DNA from: Vigna angularis
Taxonomy: Eukaryota > Streptophyta > Magnoliopsida > Fabales > Fabaceae
Direction: 5' to 3'
DNA length: 64,000 bases
NCBI RefSeq assembly: GCF_016808095.1
Contig: NC_068974.1
Coordinates: 13,082,001 to 13,146,000 of the forward strand
In this document: piece after piece, positions 1 through 12,791 of the stretch
Layout of the letters: every line of letters begins with the position of its first letter
How positions within the stretch are numbered: the stretch's first letter is position 1
Notes under the pieces: generated by a model
The model's database searches: none
What the model was told of the DNA's origin: nothing
What the model saw: only the letters and a program-made list of their open reading frames with translations
Position numbers and translations under genes: made by a program

Positions 1-183
1 ACTTGCCGAAGTACTTCTGGGCAGATGCAGTGAGACAACATGTTATGTACTAAACAGAACTGTAATAAGATCAATGATGAAGATGACTCCTTATGAATAA
101 GTTCAAAGGAAGAAAGCCAAACATCTCACATCTGCGGGTCTTTGGATGCAAATGTTATGTACTAAACAGAACTGTAATAAGAT
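1..183 (+). pseudogene. Copia (SIRE-like) integrase-region fragment, element F
   Basis: This is a short piece of the integrase C-terminal region of a plus-strand Ty1/Copia polyprotein. The same sequence recurs at 2484-2672, where it continues into recognisable Copia integrase coding ([21 protein letters not shown]). It belongs to a tandemly rearranged segment with a 339-bp period that was later split by the solo LTR at 184-2322. The host sequence resumes at 2328 after the duplicated AAGAT. The reading frame is broken by internal stops, so this is a relic. The element begins outside the window. Confidence 0.8.
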
Positions 184-2322
184 TGGTACGACTGTCGCGG
201 TCATACAAATTTGATGTGCATAGAAAGAATGCAGTATAACTAGGAAGTGACTCCTAGGTCGTCTCTCAAGGACCAATTTTTGTCGGTTCAGTCTTAGATT
301 TAGACACGAAGAGGGGGTTGTTTGTGATTTTTTTGGTTTGACACGGAAAAATAAATTTAAAACTGACTGGAATTTAAATAAGACAGAATTTAAAAACACT
401 GAAGTAAATTTTAAAGATAGTAAAATCAAAACAGTAAAAGACGATAAAAACGAAAAGCGGTAAATTGAGAAATGGTAAAATTAAACGATGTAGAAAACAA
501 TAAACGGTAAAATAAAAGAGACGGTAAAATTAAAAACACTTGGACTGAAAATCAAATTCATCAAGGATTCAGCATTTAAAATAAAATTCAAAACTTCAAA
601 TAAAATGAAAATCAAATGATCAAATGAACTACACGCTTCTTCAGAAATAAAATTCATACAGTATTTGAAAATAGAATTGAAAGTACTTGCTACTGGAAAT
701 GGAAAAAGAAGAGGCATAAGTCTCTTCCAAGCCGTGAGTTTCTTGCTTCCTACTCCTAATTCTCTAATTCTAAATCCTAATGATTTTCTTCTCTGCTTGC
801 TACTGCCATTTTATAGCCATTTCTCTGGACCAACTCCTGTGTAATCCTCCTTCATTTCAGCTTGATTGTTTTGTCATATGCAGCCTAAATTCCTTTCACG
901 TGTTGTTTTTGTCCCCATAATATTTGACTTCCTTAGCCAATTTTTTCGAACGTTCCAAAACTGAGCAAATAGGCGGGGCCCTCATTTGTCTTCTTCTTCA
1001 ATTTGTTTTGGCATGCATCCTTCTCCATTCCAGAACAATGGATCAAGAAGCATCTTCTTTGCCACCCCATCCACGTGCTGCTTCTCTTCTAATTACTCAT
1101 GGGCCGTGAGAGTTGTGTGTGTGTGAAAGCTTGATGCTTTGCTTGCTGGAATGGAGTTGCTGCTGGACGTGAATCTCTTCTCCTAGCAAGGCCGAGACAC
1201 CCTCTTCACGTCCGTCCTCCCTTTTCCACTCTGCTGGATTATCTTCTTTTTATTTGGACCAAGGCTGGACCGTTTAGCTGCTGCTGTCTGGACCAACCGT
1301 GAGCTTCTTCCTCTTCAACGTGCATTTCCTTCAACTTCCAGCCAAGATTTACTCCAAGCTGCTGGTCCGTGAACTTTGCTCCAGCCAATGAATCACTTGA
1401 TGCTCCATAAACTAAGCAATTTGATGAAGCATTTTCTCCCTTCCGTTCCAGCATTTTCTCCTACCGTGAAGCTCCATTTCTCCTCTCCTTCATTGTGGCC
1501 GTGAGCTGCTCTTCTGGATGGAAGTTGCTGCACTTGGATGAAGGTTGCTGGGAGCACGAAGAGTTTGGTCTGCATTTTCCAGCCATCCTAAAACCAATAT
1601 AACTCACCCCATTAGTTGTCCGTGGACCCATTGTGTTCCTTAGTGCAGAATTTTTTTAAAGAAGATAATTGCTCTTCTACTCTACGTGTGCCAACTCTTT
1701 GATTCCACTTGCTGAATTTTTCCAATGGGCCATTGCAAGTGGTATGGCCGTGAACTTTCATGGTGGTCCCTCCTTTTTATTTTTATTTGTTGATTTTTGG
1801 ATCAAAACAAAGAGTTGTTCCCGTGCTTAGCATTTTTGAATCATATGGACATGAATTTCCAACCAAGTGGTGGCCCCATATGTGTCTCCTTAGCATATTG
1901 TATAATTTCCTTCAATGACAAAATAAGAAGTGGGCCGTGTGGTTTTCAGAGAATGTAGCAGCACCTTTGTTAATTTCCAGTTATAAAATTGTGCCTCAAT
2001 TCAATGTGGTCCTTTCATTCCATTTGCTTCAATGATTCCAATCCAATAAATTTTGCAATGGCCGTGTAACATTTGGAATGCCAAATTTTGCTTCTAAAAT
2101 TTATGTCACATTTATATGGAAGTCCTAAAACATTTACAAAATTTTCCTGCAATTCATAATGCAAATAATTAGCTCAGATAATTCAAATTAGTTAAAATAA
2201 GAATTTCCGATCAAATTAAGCACAATTAGGAAAAACAGGAAAATACCGGACGTTTAAGCACAATTCCCCGACTAATTCTAGTACAATAAACTAAGTGAAG
2301 TGAAGAAAATAATGATTCATCA
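184..2322 (-). mobile_element. Solo LTR, Athila-like family A, minus orientation
   Basis: This 2139-bp LTR has TG/CA ends and is flanked by the perfect 5-bp duplication AAGAT (179-183 and 2323-2327). Read on the minus strand it starts TGATGAATCATTATTTTCT and ends in CGACAGTCGTACCA, matching the two ends of the LTRs of the large array at 19241-53083. The middle is strongly diverged from those LTRs, so it is an older or different subfamily. No internal region is present, so it is a solo LTR formed by LTR-LTR recombination. It sits inside the Copia tandem repeat. No gene is seen in it. Confidence 0.9.
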
Positions 2323-2327
2323 AAGAT

Positions 2328-3632
2328 CAATGATGAAGATGACTCCTTATGAATTGTTGAATGAAAGGGACTTGCCGAAGTACTTCTAGGCAGATGTAGT
2401 GAGCACAACATGTTATGTACTAAACAGAACTGTAATAAGATCAATGATGAAGATGACTCCTTATGAATTGTTGAATGAAAGGGACTTGCCGAAGTACTTC
2501 TGGGCAGATGCAGTGAGACAACATGTTATGTACTAAACAGAACTGTAATAAGATCAATGATGAAGATGACTCCTTATGAATAAGTTCAAAGGAAGAAAGC
2601 CAAACATCTCACATCTGCGGGTCTTTGGATGCAAATGTTATGTACTAAACAGAACTGTAATAAGATCAATGATGAAGATGACTCCTTATGAATTGTTGAA
2701 TGAAAGGGACTTGCCGAAGTACTTCTAGGCAGATGCAGTGAGCACAACATGTTATGTACTAAACAGAACTATAATAAGATCAATGATGAAGATGACTCCT
2801 TATGAATTGTTCAAAGGAAGAAAGCCAAACATCTCACATCTGGCGGTCTTTGGATGCAAATGTTTTGTTCTAAACAATGGTAAGGAAAGCCTTGGTAAGT
2901 TCGATTCTAAAGCCGATGAGGCTGTCTTTATTGGTTACTCTCTCACAACTAAAGCTTATTGTATGTATAATAAAAGAACAATGTGTGTTGAAGAATCTGT
3001 CCATGTGGTATTTGATGATCATATTGATGTTATCACTAATCATGTTCACCCCTAGAAAGACAATATATGCAGATGATTCCGCTGGAGAAGAAAAATAAGA
3101 TGAAGAAGTTTTAAGGGAAGAAGATTCTAAAAATGAAATCGATCCTCCCAGAGCTGAATCGATTAAAGAATGGAAAACACCAAGAAATGTCTCAACAAGC
3201 AACATCATTGGTGATATCACGAGAGGAGTTTCCATCAGGCGTCAACTTAATCAATTCTGCATGAATGTAGCATATGTTTCTAAAACTAAACCCAAAAATA
3301 TTGAATCTGCTATTGCTGATGAAAATTGGATGATGGCCATGCAAGAGGAACTAAATCAGTTTAAGAGAAACAATGTGTGGGATCTTGTTCCAAGAATTGA
3401 AAACCTAAAAATGGGTCTATCGGAACAAGATGGATGACTCGGGTGAAATCATAAAGAACAAGGCAAGGTTGGTTGCTAAAGGCTACAACCAAGAAGAAGG
3501 AATCGATTATGATGAGACTTATGCACCAGTAGCTAGACTGGAGGCAATAACAATTCTACTCGTTGTTGCATCTGTGATGAAGTTTAAGCTATACCAAATG
3601 GATGTCAAGAGCACGTTTTTGAATGAGTATAT
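2328..3632 (+). pseudogene. Copia (SIRE-like) pol fragment: integrase C-terminus and start of RT, element F
   Basis: Copia polyprotein relic. At 2328-2740 the integrase region is tandemly repeated. At 2738-3055 an open stretch reads through integrase C-terminal motifs ([28 protein letters not shown]). The linker at 3056-3430 carries stops. At 3430-3632 the start of reverse transcriptase is clear ([19 protein letters not shown], then LYQMDVKS). The reading frame ends where the solo LTR 3633-5025 was inserted, and continues beyond it at 5031. The motif style fits the SIRE (Maximus) lineage. Stops and shifts make it non-functional. Confidence 0.85.
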
Positions 3633-5025
3633 TGATGAATAATTTATGAACACCGAAAAATGGCGCCAAAAACTTGTTTAACCCTCGACAAGTGTGACCG
3701 AATCGTATCAAGTAATAAACTCGGTAAGACCAAGTATCGTTCTCCCAAAGGACTCATGGCCTAGTTAGTTATATGATTTCTTGATTATTTAAGACTTGTG
3801 AACAAATTGTTAAAAGTTTCAAATGCAAAAGACAAAAAGTAAACATGTATGCATGTGATGATCAATGGGAAAGAAGAACACAAACACTGAGTATCTTGTT
3901 AGGGTAATCAATTTCATCTTATCCACTTTCATATATTTTAGGAATTTCTCATTCTTTTCATCAATGTTAATGCCGCTCTCTAAATTACCTTGTGAAGAAA
4001 GCCTATCCTTAATTACGAGTTCTTACAATTCCTAGCATCCCTAATAATTAATTTTGAAGCACAAAAGCTTAAAGGCAACAACCCTCATATCCCTATGTCT
4101 AGGCAATATGCTATTAGGAGAATTTCCCCGGATCTAGATTTCCCCGTATGTGTCCATATCGAAAAAATCAATAATCATGACATCGAATGAGTTAAACAAT
4201 GCATGCTTTGAGCAAAGAGGAAAAACCCTAAGTATTCATGAAACAAATCATGTATCTCAAATAAGATGTTTAAACACAAATTCCATATATGAGAGCTTCA
4301 AAAGATTACATTGATTCCCCAACAACAAGAAGAGTTTAGTTCACCATATTCATGGTGAAACTAGATGAAATATAATGAAAGAATAAAAGATAGAAAAACC
4401 CTAGAATGAGAAGAGGAGAGTTGTCACCATCTCTAATTCTACCGCTAAGGGGTGAAAAGTGTGTTTTGCGTCTTCTCCAGCCAAAGATACAAACCCTAGG
4501 ACGTCTTAAAGCTTATATACTATTCTAAAAATTATAGAAAATTAGGCCCAAGCACATAAAAGTAACAGAAAACCCGTCCAAGCCCATTTAGAACGACGCT
4601 CAGCGGTATTTTACCGCTACCGCTGAGCGGTACTAGCGTATGATCCATTTTGCCCCCCAGCTGTTGTTTTGCCCCTCAGCGGTGATTTCGGCACCTGAAA
4701 ATTGCCGCTCAGCGCAAAATTACCGCTCAGCGCCACTCGATCGCAACTTTTTCTACATTCTGGTTGACTTTTCAGCATTCTAGTTGAGTGATTGACTGGT
4801 TGACTTTTCAGCATTCCAATCATTCGGTACATGAATTCTTCTTTCAAATCATTCAATTAGCCTACAAAATCAAGGGAATCTTGCACAAAACCATTAAATT
4901 CACCTTCAACTCTCTTATTCACAAAACTAAAACAAAAATATGAGTTCAAACTAGTTTATAAGTCTTAAAGGTTGCTTTTGGTATCAATTTTAAGCATAAA
5001 AATAACGGTTTTTCAACCGTTATCA
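3633..5025 (-). mobile_element. Solo LTR, Athila-like family B, minus orientation
   Basis: This 1393-bp LTR has plus-strand ends TGATGAATAATTTATG and AACCGTTATCA, and a perfect 5-bp TSD TATAT (3628-3632 and 5026-5030). It lies within the RT coding of the plus-strand Copia element, splitting the codons after QMDVKS from EEVYVEQPPGF. It has the same ends and interior as the LTRs of element B (9338-15292). It contains the GC-rich palindromes CCGCTGAGCGG and CCGCTCAGCG near 4596-4730. No internal region or gene is present. Confidence 0.92.
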
Positions 5026-5030
5026 TATAT

Positions 5031-5319
5031 TAAGGAAGAAGTCTATGTGGAACAACCACCTGGGTTCCAAGATTATGAGCATCCAGATTATGTTTTCAAA
5101 CTCAAAAAGGCTCTATATGGATTAAAACAGACACCAAAGTCATGGTATGAGCGTCTAAGTGAATTCCTGATAAAGAAAGGATTCACTAGAGGTAAAGTGG
5201 ATTCTACTCTCTTCATTAAGAATTCCAAAAAGGATAAGTTGTATGTGCAAATTTATGTTGATGATATTATTTTTGGCTCAACTAATCCCACATTATGCAA
5301 GGAATTTTCTAAGACTATG
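5031..5319 (+). pseudogene. Copia RT central segment with YVDD motif, element F
   Basis: Continuation of the Copia reverse transcriptase: [39 protein letters not shown] and the catalytic YVDDIIFGS. It is interrupted at 5319 by the Tekay-like LTR C. The Copia sequence resumes at 15591 after the duplicated CTATG (5315-5319 and 15586-15590). Confidence 0.9.
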
Positions 5320-6753
5320 TGTAACACCCCTTATGGAGTGCCACTAGAAAATAACAAATCCAAAATTTTACGCCAGTTTTTTTTTCTTTTAAAATTAACA
5401 TCGCGGAACTAAACTATCAAAAGTCTAAGCGTCTTACAACATAAGGTTAAAACCTTACAAATATCAAATTCATTATTCAAAGACCTTACAAACATGACAA
5501 GTCCCCCATAGTTATTCCCATAACTCTCGTCGTGCTACTTCATCTCTGCCTCATCTGCAACGCCATCTACGCCCGTACAAGTACGATCATTGTAGGTGGT
5601 ACCACAACCACAAAAGGAAAGGGTGAGTAATGAAGAACCTAACATAGCATATAATTTCAATATCAAAATATCATAACTTAGATTATCCTAGTCACAACCT
5701 TACAATACAACATAATATTCTACTCATAATTTAGATCATCACCACTCAGACTATCAACGTCACAATATTACAATACATCACAGTATTAAACTCACGACTC
5801 AATCATTTACACGAGCTTCTGTTGTTTCCTTGAACTTTGTCGTACCAAACCTGTTTTGCAAAATAGGGCGATTCGAGCCGTCTTCCATCGCAACTTCAGA
5901 CCTATCTCCCCGACTCCTCAAGGAATTACGAGTAAAAACTTCGGTTAGGCGCACCCACCGAGCACTATACTCACACGAGCCGAAGTCATTGGGCGAGACA
6001 TCCAACCCTATCTAGTCCCCGCGCACGAGGAAAGGGTGACACTCGAACCTCAGTCTCCGCAGAGACTCAACACACTATCGTATCGCAATATGAACACCAT
6101 CGATTCGACAAAAAATCTAAGGAAATGACAGAACGCTTGCTCTCACAATTTTACCATCACAACCATCACCATCATATATAAAGTCAACTAAATTCATGGA
6201 CTAACAAATAATTAAATAACTTAATTTAATTATTTATCCTACTGTCGCACCCCTCTGAAATTACTAATTCCACACTTCCATCAACTTGAACAACATTTCT
6301 AGTGCACCCCCACTTTTAATTAATACCCAACATCAAATAAAAACATAATTCTAATACACCCCTTTTTTTCTCTAAACACACTCCCTTCTATATCTACATT
6401 TTCAAGTGAACCCCAAAACCATTAAATTACATTTTCTCTTATTTCCAAAGTAGGTCCCACATGGAACCACCCATTTCTCACCAAACTCTTTCTTTCTCTC
6501 TCCTTCTCCCTTACTTTTACGTAACTATGCTTTCATTCTCTCTTTATCTTTTGTTTTTCATTTAACTACACCAAGTCCACCTCACCTCCTTCTCTCACCA
6601 AACAAAACTATGGACCCCACTCCCATTCTTCTACTCCTTTTAATCTATTTTATATACTAAAACTACAACTTCACTCCATGCACCAATCTCATACGTAGCA
6701 ACCCCTTCTTCTCACACTCCTCTTTTCTCTTCTTCCTTCTTCATTTAACACTC

Positions 6754-8093
6754 TGATAACAGTTGAAAAACTGTTATTTTCATGCTTAAAATTGATACTA
6801 AAAGCAACCTTTATACTTAGAAACTAGCTTGAAATCATACTTTTATTCATATTTTCAGAAATAAGAGAGCTGGACAGGTTTATGCTTGATTTCAGTGTTT
6901 TTGTGCAGGTTTTAAGGTGAATTTGGTGAAAGAAGTAAAGAAGGAGAGAGATGAAATCAGAAAAGACATCAAAAAGTGCAAAAGGAGAAGCCGAAGTCAC
7001 CGCTCAGCGGCAGTTTACCGCTCAGCGGCAGTTTACCGCTCAGCGGCAGTTTACCGCTCAGCGGCACTCAGGAGCTTACGGGAGATCCGCTGAGGGGCAA
7101 AATGGCCGCTGAGGGGAAGAAACGACTCACGCACTTACCGCTGAGCGGTACTTTATCGCTGAGCGGCACACTTTTGGGCTTGGACCTAGATTTTTTGTAA
7201 TTTTAGAATAGTATATAAGCTTTAGGACGTCCTAGGGTTTGTATCTTTGGCAGAAACGAAGCAAACACTCTCTCTTCCACCCCTTTGAAGGAGGATCTTG
7301 GATGCTCAGGCTACCTCTTCACCTTTCTAGGGTTTTATCTTCCATTCTTTCATTGTTATTCATCTAGGTTCACCATGAATATGGTGAACTAAATCTTGTA
7401 TGTTTGTTGGGGAATCAATGTAATCTTTTGAAGCTCTCATATATGGAATTTGTTTTTACATCTTTTATTTAAGATCTATGCTTTCTTTCATCATTAGTTA
7501 GGGTTTTTCCTCTTTGTTTAATGCTTGCATTGTTTAACTCATTCGATGCATGATTATTGGTTTTGTCGATACGGGCGCGTACGGGGAAGTCTAGATCCGG
7601 GGAATTTCTCCCAATATTATATTGGTTATCGTTAAGCTCCTGCACTTATGAACTGATCATTAGGAATGCTAGGAATTGTATGAACTCGTGATTAGGGAGA
7701 AGCCTTCTTGAACGGTACTTTAGAGAGTGGCATTAACAATGATGATTTGAATGTTGAATTCCTAAAATATATGAGAGTGGATAAGATGAAATTGACCCCC
7801 AACTACATATCCATACATATATTTCATTGAAAGTGTTTATCTTGTGCTTTTGCCATTGATCAAAACTTCATGCATACATATTTAATTTTCGTCTTTTGCA
7901 TATAAAAATCCAAATATTTCATCTTTAAGTCTTAGCTAATCAACAAACCACACAACTAAACTAGGCCGTGAGTCCTTTGGGAAGAACGATACTTGGTCTT
8001 ACCAAGTTTATTACTTGAACGATTCGGTCATACTTGCCGATTGAAAAACAAGTTTGTGACATCATATTTTGGTGTTCATAAATTTGTCCATCA
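6754..8093 (+). mobile_element. Solo LTR (D), Athila-like family B, plus orientation
   Basis: It begins TGATAACAGTTGAAAAACTG and ends TTTGTCCATCA, the family-B LTR ends in the opposite orientation to element B. Flanks are CACTC before and ACTC after, consistent with a 5-bp TSD CACTC that lost one base on the right. It lies inside LTR C. It contains an 18-bp tandem array of CCGCTCAGCGGCAGTTTA at about 7000-7070. Confidence 0.82.
7000..7070. repeat. 18-bp GC-rich palindromic minisatellite (4 units)
   Basis: About four direct copies of the 18-bp unit CCGCTCAGCGGCAGTTTA. The core CCGCTCAGCGG is a near-perfect palindrome. Related single or paired cores occur in every family-B LTR here (near 4600-4730, 10300-10430, 15180-15230) and at 12220-12250 inside element B. 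Confidence 0.9.
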
Positions 8094-9337
8094 ACTCATG
8101 GTCCCACACCCCTTACTCACTCTTTTGTTTTATTCCCACTTTTCTTTTCTAATATTAAAACTTACTAATTCACTCTTCTTGCCCATACTTTTACGCACAC
8201 CACCATCTTCACTCCTATTTCATTTTTTTTCTACTCTCTCTTTCATTAACTCATGGCCTCCACACCTTCTTCTCATGCTAAAAGTTTATTTTGCTTTTTC
8301 TTCTTTCCTACACATTTTACGTAACACACTCTCCACACATTTTCACACTACCATTTTTTTTACAATTTAATCTTCTCTCTTGTGCTACCAACACTCACGG
8401 CCCCACCATACCTCATACTATTTTATTTTATTTTATTTTTCTTTGCTTTCAAAGGCCATCCAAACTTCTTCACGGTTTTTGGTCCTCTTCCATCACCTTT
8501 CGTTTTCTTTGCCACTTTTACATCAACCAAGCCATGCCCATCTCCATCTTCCACTTCTATTCTTCTTCCATCATGTTCTTCTTCTACCCAAGACATCAAA
8601 CTTTCATTCTTCTTCACTGTTTTTCATCAAACACATGTACCCCCAACTCACCAAACATTTCTTTCACCCCTCTCATTCTCATAACTCATTCTTTCCTCTT
8701 CCAACAATGGAAGAGAATTCTCAATACCCTCTTACTCACACTCTTGGTTAAAGAGTGTAGACAAGTGCTTCCAACAATATATAATTCTTACAAGGTAATA
8801 AGAACCAAGATATACAAAATATACATGAATTTAAAGTGTACCCATGACACTTTTTCATACACAAACAACACCCTAATACATCCAACATGCATACCCATTA
8901 CAACAACAACACTTTTTCATAAAATATGAACATGTATAATCCATTAACTACCCCATATAGTAGAAAAACGAAAATGAACATGTGAATACCCATTCTCCAT
9001 GCAAAAACACATGAAACTTAAACCCAAAAGAAAAGTACATGCCTTAACATGTTAACTTTAATCCCAACACACAAGAAAGAAAGCATGCAACAAGCCTCCT
9101 AACAAGCTTTAACCTCCCTCAAGGTCACTTACAAGCCTCCTAAGTCTAGAAAACATGTACCCACCCAAGCAAGGTGGAAGGAAAAAAAAAGAAATGGTCC
9201 AAGCACACATGCAACATTTCACGTGAATGACGGAGTAATGGGAATAAAAGCTCCCTCTTGATGCATTAACTTAAAGTGCTTCTTAACTCATAGTAGGACC
9301 CACATAACAAGGTGGGAATTAAAAACAGCTAGGAGCC

Positions 9338-10746
9338 TGATGACAAATTTATAAACACCAAAAAACGGCGCCACAAACTTGTTGAACAATCGGCAAGTGT
9401 GACCGAATCGTATCAAGTAATAAACTCGGTAAGACCAAGTATCGTTCTCCCAAAGGACTCACGGCCTAGTTAGCTATATGATTTGTTGATTATTTAAGAC
9501 TTGTTAACAATTGATTGTAGGTTTTAAATGCAAGAGACAATAAGTAAACATGTATGCATGAGATTTGATCAATGGAAAAGAGGAATACAAACACTTTAAT
9601 GAATTAGATGGATGAGTATGTTGTTGGGGTTATCAATTTCATCTTATCCACTCTCACATACTTTTAGGAATTCATCATTCTTTTCATCAATGCTAATGCC
9701 ACTCTCTAAATCACCTTGCAAGAAGGCATATCCTTAATTACAAGTTCATACAATTCCTAGCATTCCTAGTAATTAGTTCTAAAGTGCAGGAGCTTAAAGG
9801 CAACCAATATGCTATTAGGAGAAATTCCCCGAATCTAGATTTCCTCGTACGTTCCCGTATCGACAAAATCAATAATCATGGCAATGAATGAGTTAAACAA
9901 AGCAAGCATTAAGCAAAGAGGAAAATCCCTAACTAAAGATGAAAGAAAGCATGTATCTTAATATAAGATGTTAAAACACAAATTCCATATATGAGAGTTT
10001 CACAAGACTACATTGATTCCCCAACAACAATACAAGGTTTAGTTCACCATATTCATGGTGAAACTAGATGAACAATAATGAAAGAATTAAAGAGATAGAA
10101 AAACCTTAGAAAGAGAAGAGGAGAGCCGTCACCATCTCCTAATGTACCCCCAAGGGGTGAAAAGTTTGTTTCTGCTTCCTCCCAGCCAAAGATACAAACC
10201 CTAGGACGTGCAAGTCCTTAAATAGGGCATAAAAATAACATAAAACAAGTCCAAGCCCATAAAAACAAAAGAAAACCGGTCCAAGCCCACTTAGAATGGC
10301 GCTCAGCGGTATTTTACCGCTGAGCGGTAATAGCGCATGATCCATTTTGCCCCCAACTGTTGTTTTTGCCCCTTAGCGGTGATTTTGGCACCCGAAAAGT
10401 GCCGCTCAGCGGTATTTTACCGCTCAGCGCCACTCGGTCACACTTTTTCTGTGTTCTGGTTGGTTTTTCAACATTCTGGTTGACTTTTCTGGTTGAATGG
10501 TTGACTTTTCTTGTTTTTGGTTGACTTTTCAGCACTCCAATCATTTAGTATTTCAATTCTTCTTTCAAATCATTCAATTAGCCTACAAAATCAAGAGAAT
10601 CTTGCACAAAACCATTAAATTCACTTTCAACTCTCTTATTCACAAAACTAAAGCAAAAATATGAGTTCAACCTAGTTTCTAAGTCTCAAAGGTTGCTTTT
10701 GGTATCAATTTTAAGCATAAAAATAACGGTTTTTCAACCGTTATCA
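9338..10746 (-). repeat. 3' LTR of element B
   Basis: 1409 bp; plus-strand ends TGATGACAAATTTATAA and AACCGTTATCA. It contains CCGCTGAGCGG palindromes near 10300-10430. It is the least shortened LTR of element B. Confidence 0.92.
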
Positions 10747-10764
10747 CAACCCCAAACTTAAAAC
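10747..10764 (-). promoter_or_regulatory. Polypurine-tract-like site of element B
   Basis: On the minus strand it reads GTTTTAAGTTTGGGGTTG immediately before the 3' LTR start TGATAACGG. The AAGTTTGGGG core is the kind of plus-strand primer tract seen next to the 3' LTR of Athila-like elements. Confidence 0.65.
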
Positions 10765-12415
10765 TTTGCTTGTCCTCAAGCAAACAAGATGTAACTTAAT
10801 CTTCCATCAATCCATATAATGGTTCACCACATTCAAAAATCCTTCTTTCAAGACAAGTAAATACTCAATTTAGCTCATTGCAAAGATTTCAATCAAGACA
10901 TGCACATGCTTTAGTGTTCACACAATCACATACTATCCAACAAATTCTACCTTTCATGAATGATCAATCAACTAAGCAAAGATGTTCTTATATGTTCATG
11001 GAATCTTTCCTCACTAGATAAAGTGTTTCACTCAAACACACAAGTGTATAAGAGGTATTCACTCATTCACTCTACTATCACAATGTCACATGAATCAACT
11101 TTGCCTTTCATTTAACCACAATCAAAAACACTTACAAGCAAGCATCATCACAATGACTTTTCTATGGCTTATAATGTGGCTGGGCTAACAAGAAAATTGG
11201 TTTTTCTAGATCACAAAAACCCTTGAGTTAAGAGAAACATATAAACACAATCATTCTTATTTATTTCCAACTTTCTTTTGCATTGAGCTTTGCTTTTTCT
11301 TTTCCTTTCTTTCTCTTTTTCTTTTTCTTTTCACATACTTAATTCTTAGGTCTTAACTCAATGCTTTCAATTTCCCTTTCTATTTTCCAACAACCCCAAA
11401 CTTGAACATTTATACATACCACAAAATATTCTCATCTTAACTCAAGGTAAAGCTTTTCAACAAGGGTTTTCAAATCATGTTCAAGGCTAAGGGTTCAAAG
11501 GATAGAACACATAGTGTTCTCTTTTAGTGGCTAATCATGAAATTGGCTAATATAAGGGTTACCAACAAATGGCCTTGATCATATGATGCAAACAAGCAAG
11601 TAATTCAATCATAGAAAACCTGGGCAAAGGCATTCATGCTTTCACAGTAATAGTATTCAACAATAACAACTCTGGAGCTCAAAACCTCACATATAAGCTC
11701 ATTCACATTCCACATATAACATCCTGCTTAGAATCATAATCACAATCACAATATCTTGCATTTGTTCACAATGCTTGTGAACCATCTGTATAAGCATATA
11801 ATGTGCACATCTCAACATCAATCAATATTAAATCACCATCAAGCATTACTTATCAAACAACAATCATAAGAAAACCATCACAACAGACAAAATTTCGAAT
11901 TGAGTACATCAAATCCTATTCTAAAAACATAAGTGATTAATGAAACAACTCCTGCTCTAGTCCTTTGAAAAACTCAGCCCCATCAATGATGCCCTCTCCC
12001 AACCCCAAACTTAGATGGAAAACTAGTGAGAAAGTGAGTGGAAGGGAGATTTTCTAAAGAGGAATGAAAGGAAAAATGTAGAGAACCTTTGGAAAAATGT
12101 TTAGGAGTGTGTGTAGAGAAGAATCTAAAAATAGAGGCCAAAGCGTGACTTAGGGTATAAAAATACCCTAATGGACTCAGGTTCCGCTAAGGGGCAACCT
12201 AAACCCATTTTACGACACTACCGCTCAGCGGCAATTTGCCGCTCAGCGGCACTTTCATGTTGTGCTTTTCTTCTTCCTAGCTTAACCTAGATGCCTCCTA
12301 CTCATGCCCCTTACTTGCTCCTTGTAATTAAGTTCTCAGATCACTCAAACATTCAATCCCTATCATGCAACTAAAGCAGAATCAAAACAAACAATACAGA
12401 TAAAATCAATCAACT
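10765..12415 (-). other. Non-coding 3' internal region of element B
   Basis: AT-rich stretch between the motif array (12416-12720) and the 3' LTR. No ORF resembling pol or env was seen. On the minus strand a TATA-like CTATTTTTAG near 12128-12137 precedes a pyrimidine-rich stretch, which could be an internal promoter, but no coding sequence follows. Two CCGCTCAGCGG palindromes lie at 12220-12250. Confidence 0.6.
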
Positions 12416-12720
12416 AGGTTGCCTCCCAGGTAGCGCTTGTTTAACGTCACGAGCCTGACCCAAAATCCTCCAGCACCCTTCAGTAGATGCAAATCTTTCT
12501 TACCAACACACATCAGTAGGTGTATACAAACATAGTATCCTTCAGTAGATACTCTTCCGCCTAACATCCATCAGTAGATGTTAACCCTGTAACAAACTTA
12601 TAACAAAAACAAAAATACCCAAAAGTTCAAAATTACATCACCAAACCAAAAATTAAAAGTTCTTAAATCATTGGGTTGCCTCCCAGCAAACGCTCTTTTA
12701 ACGTCACTAGCTTGACCCAA
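12416..12720 (-). repeat. Conserved 3' motif block of element B (repeated motifs)
   Basis: Two copies of a motif containing TGGGAGGCAACC and a GACGTTAAA box (minus strand) bracket the block at about 12416-12464 and 12671-12720. Between them (about 12474-12592) are four variants of CATCTACTGATGGATG. The same CATCTACTGATGG motif occurs twice in each internal region of the family-A array (25521-25566 and 41281-41326). Function unknown. Confidence 0.75.
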
Positions 12721-12791
12721 TAAAGCTCATGTTCCATCTTCTTTTTCTTCTTTCTACTGAACTTCTTCAGAAATTTTATCAAACCAGGAAC

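Larger units (their letters stand above)
1..2850 (+). repeat. 339-bp higher-order tandem repeat within Copia integrase
   Basis: The phrase starting ACTTGCCGAAGTACTTCT occurs at 1, 2370, 2484 and 2709. Positions 2370 and 2709 are 339 bp apart. Positions 1 and 2484 are also 339 bp apart once the solo LTR and its duplicated target are removed. The unit is composed of sub-units of about 114 and 225 bp. Junctions fall where TGTTATGTACTAAACAG resembles TGTTTTGTTCTAAACAA, which suggests slippage or template switching between two similar points of the integrase gene. Confidence 0.75.

Noticed and set aside
1239..1575. Short ORFs in the 184-2322 solo LTR
   Set aside because: Located wholly within an LTR with defined TSD; no recognisable domain.
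7993..8929. Long open frames of 100-212 aa in the plus strand
   Set aside because: Pyrimidine-rich low-complexity sequence inside LTR C/D; overlapping frames are all open, which reflects composition, not coding.
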